NCBI GenBank assembly: GCA_024763435.1
Contig: JANTFN010000064.1
Location: forward strand, 1-8,672
Direction: 5' to 3'
Length of the DNA: 8,672 nucleotides
Origin: Thermodesulfobacteriota bacterium
GTDB lineage: Bacteria; Desulfobacterota; S145-22
The position numbers were made by a program, and so were the translations under genes. This document shows, piece after piece, positions 1 through 5,945 of the stretch (position 1 is its first letter; each line of letters opens with the position of its first letter). Under the pieces are notes generated by a model. The model saw only the letters and a program-made list of their open reading frames with translations. It made no database searches and had not been told where the DNA came from.

Positions 1-690
1 GTCACGGATACCTCCTTTTTGCTCCACGAGATGTCGCAAGCGGGGAAAACCATTCTTTACGAAGGGGCTCAGGGGGCGCTGCTGGATGTGGATCACGGCA
101 CTTATCCCTATGTGACTTCCTCCAATACGGTTACAGGTAATGTCTGCAGTGGCGCGGGGGTAGGGCCGACCTCTATCAACGAAGTCGCGGGTGTGCTGAA
201 GGCCTATACGACGCGGGTCGGTGAAGGGCCATTTCCCACGGAATTACATGATAAAATGGGTGATACCCTGAGAGACAAAGGTGCCGAATATGGCGCTACG
301 ACGGGGCGTCCAAGACGATGCGGCTGGTTCGACGCGATGGCGGTTCGTCACGCGGTTCGTATCAATGGGGTGACAAACCTGACGTTGACCAAACTTGATG
401 TCCTCAGCGGTATTCCAACGCTAAAGATCTGCGAAGGCTATCAGCTTGCAGGCAAGTCGATTGCATCTTTCCCTCCCCTGACTGGAGATTTGGAGAGAGT
501 AGTCCCTGTTTACAGGGAATTAAAGGGGTGGGCGGATGATATTACCACCTGCCGGTCGTATGATTCCCTGCCTGATGAAGCCCAGGCCTATATCTCGTTT
601 ATCGAGAAAATGATCGGTGTTCCCGTGGGCATCATTTCCGTTGGCTCAGACAGAAGTCAGACAATTATCAGGCGGCATCCGTTTGACTGA
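1..690 (+). CDS. purA: Adenylosuccinate synthetase, C-terminal part (5' end outside window)
   Basis: PurA joins IMP and aspartate using GTP to give adenylosuccinate, the first step from IMP to AMP, in the cytoplasm. The reading frame is open from base 1 to the TGA at 688-690, giving 229 residues, roughly the last half of a family that is usually about 430 residues long. An in-frame TTG at 19 and ATG at 31 lie inside the protein and are not real starts. Visible family motifs, numbered from the first codon here, are EGAQGALLDVDHGTYP (21-36), the VTSSN segment (38-42), KAYTTRVGEGPFPTE (67-81), the substrate-binding ATTGRPRRCGWFDA stretch (99-112), the guanine-recognition TKLD (130-133) and a C-terminal VGSDRSQTI block. 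No frameshift or missing key residue is seen. The identification is secure; only the truncation limits the annotation. Confidence 0.97.
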   Translation, partial: VTDTSFLLHEMSQAGKTILYEGAQGALLDVDHGTYPYVTSSNTVTGNVCSGAGVGPTSINEVAGVLKAYTTRVGEGPFPTELHDKMGDTLRDKGAEYGATTGRPRRCGWFDAMAVRHAVRINGVTNLTLTKLDVLSGIPTLKICEGYQLAGKSIASFPPLTGDLERVVPVYRELKGWADDITTCRSYDSLPDEAQAYISFIEKMIGVPVGIISVGSDRSQTIIRRHPFD

Positions 691-702
691 TTTTCTGTTT
701 TT
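657..702 (+). terminator. Possible intrinsic terminator at the 3' end of purA
   Basis: Bases 657-664 (TCAGACAA) can pair with 683-690 (TTGACTGA) with one A/A mismatch. A small inner hairpin CGG-CAT-CCG sits at 673-681. The tail TTTTCTGTTTTT (691-702) follows directly, and T-rich sequence continues to about 731. The stem overlaps the purA stop codon and is AT-rich and modest, so termination may be weak. It would separate purA from the promoter at 767-795. Confidence 0.35.
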
Positions 703-766
703 ATCATTTCTTTCGTGCTTTTTGCTTTTTTCGAATTGATATTCCGCTTACAGGGGTTATATTTAA

Positions 767-795
767 TTGGAAATATACATTTTTTATGGTATAAT
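767..795 (+). promoter_or_regulatory. Predicted sigma-70-type promoter with extended -10, upstream of ftsH
   Basis: The -35 element TTGGAA (767-772, 4 of 6 to TTGACA) is separated by exactly 17 bp from a perfect TATAAT (790-795). TGG directly in front (787-789) makes an extended -10. The surroundings are AT-rich. Transcription should start near 802, giving about 212 nt of RNA before the ftsH ATG. This is the best promoter in the window and lies ahead of a close-packed gene set, so it probably drives ftsH through acpS, or a small RNA plus the operon by read-through. No operator or heat-shock (sigma-32-like) pattern was recognised. Confidence 0.7.
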
Positions 796-801
796 TCCTG
801 A

Positions 802-990
802 TTAATACGTGGAAATGTGTAAAAAAGTTAAACAGGGCGGTAATGGAAGAAGTTTTAAGTTTAAGAGCCGTTTATTCCCTTTGGAGTGCAATTTCAGAGG
901 GATGGCCTTGACGGTTTTGCCGCTATCCACGTTCTTGTAGGTGCGGTCAGGCTTACAGTACGAGGATTGGCTGTTTGGCAAAATCGTAAA
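802..990 (+). ncRNA. Candidate structured RNA: 6S-RNA-like small RNA or ftsH 5' leader
   Basis: This gene-free region begins at the predicted start site of the 767-795 promoter. It can fold as a long rod. The closing helix is 827-835 (GTTAAACAG) with 971-979 (CTGTTTGGC), 9 pairs including 2 G-U. A second helix, 862-865 (TAAG) with 952-955 (CTTA), can continue into CC/GG. A 10-pair hairpin with a 5-nt loop lies at 877-886/892-901, and an apical hairpin at 905-952 has GCC and GAC pairing with GTC and GGC. The length (about 185 nt), the rod shape with an internal bubble, and the segments GAGCCGTTTATT (865-876) and GGCTTACAG (950-958) recall, from memory, the GAGCCGAUAUUU and GGGUUACAG segments flanking the open bubble of E. 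coli 6S RNA. The ends are estimates, and there is no clear 3' terminator. The alternative is a long ftsH leader. The 6S label is a hypothesis. Confidence 0.4.
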
Positions 991-1014
991 GATTAAAGAG
1001 GGTATGGTTATAAT

Positions 1015-2997
1015 ATGGAAAGAAAGAACAATAAGAAAATGAACCCGTTTTACAGAAATCTCGCATTCTGGCTTTTAATAAGTCTGTTTATGATATTTTT
1101 GTTCAATGTTTTCAACAAAACGCAATCAACGTCCAGAAACCTTATTTTCAGTGATTTCCTGAATATGGTTCAGCGGGGTGAAGTGGTTCAGGCAACAATC
1201 CAGGGAAACAGAATATTGTTCAGTACGACAAGCGGAGAGACCTACCGAACCTATGCGCCGAACTATCCCGAACTTGTTAAACGTCTGGAGGGAAAAGCGA
1301 TAAAAATTTCCGCGAAGCCACCGGATGAATCGCCGTTGTGGCAGTCGATTCTTATCTCCTGGTTTCCCATGCTTCTGCTTATCGGGGTCTGGATTTTCTT
1401 TATGCGCCAGATGCAGGTAGGGGGTGGAAAGGCCCTCTCGTTTGGAAAAAGCCGGGCAAAAATTTTGTCTGAATCGAAGAAGAAGGTAACCTTTAAGGAT
1501 GTTGCCGGGATTGAAGAGGCGAAGGAAGAGCTTCGGGAAATTATCGAATTTTTGAAAGAGCCGAAAAAATTCACACGACTGGGGGGGCGAATCCCCAAAG
1601 GTGTTCTGTTGATGGGTGCGCCGGGAACGGGGAAGACGCTTCTGGCAAAGGCCATTGCCGGAGAGGCGAATGTGCCGTTTTTCAGCATCAGTGGCTCCGA
1701 TTTTGTAGAGATGTTTGTCGGGGTTGGTGCCTCAAGGGTCCGTGATTTGTTTGTGCAGGGTAAAAAAAATGCCCCCTGTATTATTTTTATTGATGAAATT
1801 GACGCAGTGGGAAGGCACCGTGGCGCGGGTCTTGGCGGTGGCCACGATGAGAGAGAGCAGACCCTGAATCAGCTGCTTGTAGAGATGGATGGGTTTGAAT
1901 CCTCTGATGGCGTCATTCTGATATCGGCGACCAACCGCCCGGATGTCCTTGACCCCGCGCTGATGCGCCCGGGACGATTTGACAGGCAGGTTGTGGTCCC
2001 GGTTCCGGACGTACGCGGGCGTGAAGAGATTCTGAAGGTGCATTCAACAAAAACACCGCTTTCAGCCGAAGTGGATATGTCTGTTATCGCACGCGGAACC
2101 CCGGGTTTCACGGGCGCGGACCTCGAAAATCTTGTCAATGAGGCGGCGCTCCTCGCGGCGAGAAAAGGCAAAGATAATCTTGAAATGGCTGATTTTGAGG
2201 AGGCCAAGGACAAAGTTCTGATGGGGGCGGAAAGAAGGAGTATGATTATCTCTGAAGATGAGAAGGAAAATACCGCCTTTCATGAAGCCGGGCATACCCT
2301 CGTCGCAAAACTTCTTCCTGGAACAGACCCGATTCATAAGGTTACAATTATCCCAAGGGGACGCGCTCTCGGGCTGACCCAGCAGCTCCCGATTGATGAA
2401 AAACATACCTATTCAAAAGAATTCCTGAAAAACAGTATTGTTGTGCTGATGGGCGGCAGGGTCGCGGAAGAGCTCATTTTCAATCATATGACCACCGGCG
2501 CGGGGAACGACATCGAAAGGGCAACAGATCTCGCGAGGAAAATGGTTTGTGAGTGGGGTATGAGTGAAAAACTGGGTCCCCTCTCGTTCGGGAAAAAAGA
2601 TGAGCAGATTTTCCTTGGAAGAGAAATTGCGCAGCATAAGGATTACAGCGAAAGAACGGCTGAAGAGATTGATAAAGAAGTTACGATGATTGTTACGGAA
2701 GGGCATCAAACGGCAAAAAAACTGCTTTCTGAAAATATTGATACCCTGCGGCGTCTTGCGGAGACGCTGCTTGAACGGGAATCCCTTAACGGAGACCAGA
2801 TTGAAAGGGTCGTCAAGGGGTTGCCGCTTGACAATGAGGATGATAAAAAAGAAACAAAACGCTCAGAAAATAGCAAACAGGCCCGGGATAATGCCGCAAC
2901 GGCGAAAGATGAAGATGGCGGGGCGGAAGTAGCGGGAGGAAAACCTTCCGGTTCCGGTGAGAACCCTTCAGAGGAAGGGCCTGAGGAGCCTGTGTAG
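1015..2997 (+). CDS. ftsH: ATP-dependent zinc metalloprotease FtsH
   Basis: FtsH is a hexameric inner-membrane AAA+ protease that extracts and degrades misfolded membrane proteins and selected regulators. The 660-residue product has a first membrane segment at about 16-34, a periplasmic domain at about 35-108, a second membrane segment at about 111-130, then the AAA+ module: Walker A GAPGTGKT (201-208), the pore motif MFVGVG (from 233), Walker B ending IDE (259-261) and the second region of homology ATNRPDVLDPALMRPGRFDR. The protease domain has the zinc motif HEAGH (423-427) and the third ligand D499 in GAGNDIERAT. The last 55 or so residues are a charged, Gly/Ser/Glu-rich tail. ATG 1015 is preceded by AAAGAGGG (995-1002), rather far away. 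ATG 1039 (MNPFYRNLAFW) resembles usual family N termini and is a real alternative. It is first in the operon and is followed by folP after 30 bp. Confidence 0.98.
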   Translation: MERKNNKKMNPFYRNLAFWLLISLFMIFLFNVFNKTQSTSRNLIFSDFLNMVQRGEVVQATIQGNRILFSTTSGETYRTYAPNYPELVKRLEGKAIKISAKPPDESPLWQSILISWFPMLLLIGVWIFFMRQMQVGGGKALSFGKSRAKILSESKKKVTFKDVAGIEEAKEELREIIEFLKEPKKFTRLGGRIPKGVLLMGAPGTGKTLLAKAIAGEANVPFFSISGSDFVEMFVGVGASRVRDLFVQGKKNAPCIIFIDEIDAVGRHRGAGLGGGHDEREQTLNQLLVEMDGFESSDGVILISATNRPDVLDPALMRPGRFDRQVVVPVPDVRGREEILKVHSTKTPLSAEVDMSVIARGTPGFTGADLENLVNEAALLAARKGKDNLEMADFEEAKDKVLMGAERRSMIISEDEKENTAFHEAGHTLVAKLLPGTDPIHKVTIIPRGRALGLTQQLPIDEKHTYSKEFLKNSIVVLMGGRVAEELIFNHMTTGAGNDIERATDLARKMVCEWGMSEKLGPLSFGKKDEQIFLGREIAQHKDYSERTAEEIDKEVTMIVTEGHQTAKKLLSENIDTLRRLAETLLERESLNGDQIERVVKGLPLDNEDDKKETKRSENSKQARDNAATAKDEDGGAEVAGGKPSGSGENPSEEGPEEPV

Positions 2998-3027
2998 GAA
3001 GGGCAATAAAGGGGTGACGGGGGAAAG

Positions 3028-4215
3028 ATGCTGATAAGGGTTCCCGATTATCTTACTTATGTTTCTCTCTCGAGGGAAAATTCTGCCGCCTACAGCTGGC
3101 AGCGGAACGTTTTTCCTGTAACCATTCTGATAGAAGAAATCCCCGTTAGTTTAATAGAGCCCTGTCAGGGGTGGATTCAAAAAAACCAGGGTGTCCTCGA
3201 AGTAATGCGCTCAAAGACCGGAGATGCGTCCCAGCGGGACCTCCTTGTCATGGCGCCTTTTAAGGCGTTTCTGGAGCAGTGCGAAGGGTTTGAAGTCCTG
3301 TCATCGATTTTGAGAGAAGCGCGAGGGATTCTGGAACGGATAAAAAAGAAGGAAATTACCCTGGCGTGTGCGGGAAAAGACGTGAAAGTAGGAAAGCGCC
3401 CGTGTATCATGGGAATTCTGAATGTAACGCCAGATTCTTTTTCGGATGGGGGCGCTTTCTACAAACTTGAAAATGCCCTTGAGCGGGCCCGAAAAATGGT
3501 TGAAGAGGGCGCGGATATTATCGATGTGGGGGGTGAATCCTCCCGACCCGGTTCAGACCCCGTGGATACGCGAGAAGAGCTGGTCCGTGTTATCCCTGTC
3601 GTTTCGAGGCTGGCAAAAGAATTGAACGTGCCCGTATCCATTGATACGACAAAGCATGAGGTTGCGCGGGCCGCATTGGATGCAGGCGCTGGAATAATTA
3701 ATGATATCAGCGGACTGCACTGGGATCTGAAACTTGCGGATATGGCTGCAAAATACAAGGTTCCGGTTATTATCATGCACACGCGGGGAAAACCGAAGAC
3801 AATGCAGCAGTCAATTCATTATCGTTCCCTCTTTTCTGAAGTTATCCGATATCTCAGGGAGGGGATTGAAATCGCGCTGGCCGCGGGTATTCCGGAGGAT
3901 CAGATTGTCGTGGACCCCGGGATCGGCTTTGGAAAGACCCCTGATGACAACCTGCGCATTATGAACGGGCTTTATGAATTTTCAGTCCTGGGAAAACCTG
4001 TTTTGTTGGGGACATCCCGGAAGTCATTTATCGGGAAGGTCCTGGATGCGGATACGAACAAACGCCTGGAAGGGACCCTCGCGACAACAATTTATGGCCT
4101 TTTGAGAGGGGCGGATATTATTCGCGTACATGATGTAAAAGAAAACGCGCGTGCAATCCGAATGCTGGAACAGATGATGGATGCACCGGAAATAGTTCAG
4201 AGCCAAAACGAATAG
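3028..4215 (+). CDS. folP: Dihydropteroate synthase with long N-terminal extension
   Basis: FolP condenses p-aminobenzoate with 6-hydroxymethyl-7,8-dihydropterin diphosphate to give 7,8-dihydropteroate; it is the sulfonamide target and acts in the cytoplasm. The TIM-barrel domain occupies about residues 125-385 of 395. Visible motifs are MGILNVTPDSFSDGG (128-142), GADIIDVGGESSRPG (161-175), SIDTTK (from 204), DPGIGFGK (296-303, with the conserved lysine), GTSRKSFIG (328-336) and the C-terminal RVHDV (366-370). Typical bacterial FolP is about 270-290 residues, so the first 120 or so residues are extra. I recall similar extensions in deltaproteobacterial homologues but cannot assign this one a function. 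The start ATG 3028 has a G-rich ribosome site (GGGGG, 3019-3023) with short 4-nt spacing. The next gene begins 6 bp after its stop, which implies co-translation. The enzyme call is firm; the extension is unexplained. Confidence 0.95.
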   Translation: MLIRVPDYLTYVSLSRENSAAYSWQRNVFPVTILIEEIPVSLIEPCQGWIQKNQGVLEVMRSKTGDASQRDLLVMAPFKAFLEQCEGFEVLSSILREARGILERIKKKEITLACAGKDVKVGKRPCIMGILNVTPDSFSDGGAFYKLENALERARKMVEEGADIIDVGGESSRPGSDPVDTREELVRVIPVVSRLAKELNVPVSIDTTKHEVARAALDAGAGIINDISGLHWDLKLADMAAKYKVPVIIMHTRGKPKTMQQSIHYRSLFSEVIRYLREGIEIALAAGIPEDQIVVDPGIGFGKTPDDNLRIMNGLYEFSVLGKPVLLGTSRKSFIGKVLDADTNKRLEGTLATTIYGLLRGADIIRVHDVKENARAIRMLEQMMDAPEIVQSQNE

Positions 4216-4221
4216 AACAGA

Positions 4222-5019
4222 ATGCCGAAATTTCTCTTCAACTTTCACTGGTATGATTTATTAGATATCCTTATTGTCGCTTTTATTATCTACAGGATTA
4301 TTGACCTTATTAAGGGGACGCGTGCCGTCCAGATGGTCCTTGGACTTGTTTTTCTGTTTATTGTTTCAGTCCTTTCGCAGGAACTTCATCTTGTCACATT
4401 GCACTGGATCCTGACGGGTTTCCTGGGATCGATTATTCTGGTTATCATTGTTATCTTTCAGAATGATATTCGGAAGGCCCTCATTAATATGGGGCAGACG
4501 CCTTTTTTCCGAAACGTCTCTTTTTTTGAAAAGGAATCCGAACTGGAAGAGCTTGGAAAGGGGCTCATGTCTCTTTCTGAAAGTAGAACAGGGGCCCTGG
4601 TGATTCTCGAAAGAGATACGGGGCTCAGGGATTATATTGAAAAAGGGATGATTCTCGATGCCAGAATCAGCGGTTCTCTGCTTGTCAGTATCTTTAACAA
4701 GGAATCTCCCATCCATGATGGCGCGGTGATTATCAGTAAAGGGCGGATTGCCGCGGCGGCCTGTTTTCTGCCGCTTACGCAGGACCCGACGCTTGAAAAG
4801 GAGATGGGGACCCGCCATCGAGCCGCCCTCGGCCTGACCGAAGAAAATGATGCCGTTGCGGTTATTGTGTCGGAGGAAACGGGGGCGATTTCTTTTGCCA
4901 TGGGCGGAAAGCTCAGCAGGGAAATGGATGAAAAGGATATCCTGAAGGTCCTGAGGCGGCTTTTTGTGCAGCACAAAAAAAAGCCGGGCCTGAAGCGCTT
5001 CTGGAGGGGAGAATCGTGA
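4222..5019 (+). CDS. cdaA: Diadenylate cyclase CdaA (c-di-AMP synthase)
   Basis: This membrane enzyme joins two ATP molecules into cyclic di-AMP, a second messenger for potassium/osmolyte balance and envelope homeostasis in bacteria that use it. The 265-residue product is normal length. Three hydrophobic N-terminal segments (about 12-30, 37-53 and 64-80) are followed by a short linker and the DAC domain, with the catalytic HDGAVII motif (DGA at 166-168), GRIAAAACFLPLT (174-186), GTRHRAALGLTE (196-207) and the SEETGAIS strand (217-224). All key active-site residues I know are present. The ATG sits 6 bp after the folP stop and has no convincing Shine-Dalgarno sequence (AGAACAGA only), so translation is probably coupled to folP. 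Its TGA overlaps the GTG start of cdaR, in the usual cdaA-cdaR-glmM order. Confidence 0.96.
   Translation: MPKFLFNFHWYDLLDILIVAFIIYRIIDLIKGTRAVQMVLGLVFLFIVSVLSQELHLVTLHWILTGFLGSIILVIIVIFQNDIRKALINMGQTPFFRNVSFFEKESELEELGKGLMSLSESRTGALVILERDTGLRDYIEKGMILDARISGSLLVSIFNKESPIHDGAVIISKGRIAAAACFLPLTQDPTLEKEMGTRHRAALGLTEENDAVAVIVSEETGAISFAMGGKLSREMDEKDILKVLRRLFVQHKKKPGLKRFWRGES
5003..5007 (+). promoter_or_regulatory. Ribosome binding site fixing the cdaR GTG start
   Basis: GGAGG lies inside the end of cdaA, 8 nt before GTG 5016. With the GTGA overlap of start and stop, this sets a non-ATG start and suggests coupled translation of cyclase and regulator. Confidence 0.75.
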
Positions 5020-5945
5020 TTCGCTCCCTGTTGTTTAAAAATATCGGCCTTAAAATTCTGTCGCTTTGTTTTGCGGTCGTCCTGTGGTATTCGGTGGTCA
5101 GTGAGCATCAGACGAACCTGCTGGTGACAGTTCCCCTGACATTTGCGAATGTTCCCGTGGCGATGAAGGTTCGTTCCGTCAGCGAGCAGCGGGTAAGTCT
5201 GCATCTTGAAGGGTCTGTATCTGCAATGCGTTCCCTCGAGATAGGGAGAATACGGGGATCGATCGACCTTAAGGGAGCAAAATCGGGAAAAAGCAGATTT
5301 GAGTTACTGCCGGGCCTTTTTAACCTTCCCGAAGGGGTGCAGGTGGCGAGTATCAGCCCGGAAGTTGTTTATATCACGCTGGAAAAGCTCCTGACCTTCA
5401 GAAGAGAAGTCAAACCCATTTTGAAAGGGCAGGTGGATACCCATTTTGCCATAAAAAAGATTTTTTCCAATCCCAGGTTTGTGTGGGTCCTGGGAGACCG
5501 GAATGCGAAACGCGCGATTGACAATATCCCTACCGAGGCGATAGATATTGATCGCATCAAACGAGACATCAAGAAAAAGGTTGCCCTTGAGGTTCCCAGC
5601 GAAGTTCGCTTAAAGGAAGGGCCGGAGTCTGTGGAGGTCCATATTCTTTTAAGGGAAAAAATATGGGACAGAGCGGTCAGCATGGTTAAGGTAACCCTCG
5701 AAAATGCTGAAAAAGGGGTGTCCTGGCAACTGGATCCTCAAACAGTTAAAGTATTTGTTCGCGGGCCCGCGACGGTTGTTGAGGGCTTGGAAGCGGGGAA
5801 GATAAAAGCCATGATCCCGGGAGAGGGTCTTACGCCGGGAGCGCATAGACTTCCTGTAAAGGTTCGTGTTCCGGAGGGTGTTTCTGTCCTGACCGTTGTC
5901 CCGGAAAAGATAAAAGTTGTTGTCGACAGGAAGGTGGGAGAATAG
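5016..5945 (+). CDS. cdaR: CdaR, YbbR-domain regulator of diadenylate cyclase
   Basis: CdaR is a membrane-anchored, extracytoplasmic protein that binds CdaA and modulates its cyclase activity in Firmicutes; the same role is inferred here from gene order. The 309-residue product has one N-terminal membrane segment (about 10-28, IGLKILSLCFAVVLWYSVV) and then about three tandem YbbR-type beta domains, near 35-122, 125-213 and 218-305. The domain boundaries show as recurring endings: SISPEVVYITLE (about 111-122), the EGPESVEVHI stretch (about 202-211) and VVPEKIKVVVDR (about 294-305). YbbR proteins have no catalytic residues to check. The start is GTG 5016, overlapping the cdaA stop. Its own stop directly abuts the glmM start, so the cyclase, its regulator and the mutase are likely made together. 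YbbR sequences diverge strongly, but the context makes the call secure. Confidence 0.92.
   Translation: MIRSLLFKNIGLKILSLCFAVVLWYSVVSEHQTNLLVTVPLTFANVPVAMKVRSVSEQRVSLHLEGSVSAMRSLEIGRIRGSIDLKGAKSGKSRFELLPGLFNLPEGVQVASISPEVVYITLEKLLTFRREVKPILKGQVDTHFAIKKIFSNPRFVWVLGDRNAKRAIDNIPTEAIDIDRIKRDIKKKVALEVPSEVRLKEGPESVEVHILLREKIWDRAVSMVKVTLENAEKGVSWQLDPQTVKVFVRGPATVVEGLEAGKIKAMIPGEGLTPGAHRLPVKVRVPEGVSVLTVVPEKIKVVVDRKVGE
5928..5940 (+). promoter_or_regulatory. Ribosome binding region for glmM (two possible GTG starts)
   Basis: The purine-rich AGGAAGGTGGGAG lies at the end of cdaR. GGGAG (5936-5940) is 5 nt from GTG 5946 and 8 nt from GTG 5949. The second spacing is the more usual, so translation may begin at 5949 and give MKKNLFGTDG rather than MVKKNLFGTDG. 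Confidence 0.55.

Noticed and set aside
902..940. Short ORF (ATG 902, stop TAG 938-940, 12 codons) after AGAGGG.
   Set aside because: The purine run touches the ATG, too close for normal initiation, and the ORF lies in the predicted apical hairpin.
946..952. GTCAGGC resembling the start of the SRP RNA (ffs) domain IV motif.
   Set aside because: The rest of the SRP signature (GGAA and AGCAG around the asymmetric loop) is absent; the following bases are TTACAGTACGAGG.
1009..1014. A second perfect TATAAT directly before the ftsH ATG.
   Set aside because: There is no -35-like hexamer 16-18 bp upstream (GTAAAG/CGTAAA), and transcription would start inside the coding sequence and lose the ribosome site. 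Probably chance in AT-rich sequence.
2964..2979. Perfect 6-bp hairpin CCCTTC-AGAG-GAAGGG near the ftsH 3' end, with GAAGGG repeated at 2998-3003.
   Set aside because: It lies inside the coding region and has no T tract after it; folP follows 30 bp after the ftsH stop. Not a terminator; at most an mRNA stability element.
4366..5204. Long antisense open frames opposite cdaA/cdaR (about 190-200 codons).
   Set aside because: They are shadows of strongly motif-supported + strand genes, have no ribosome sites or family motifs, and read as low-complexity Ser/Arg/Phe-rich translations.
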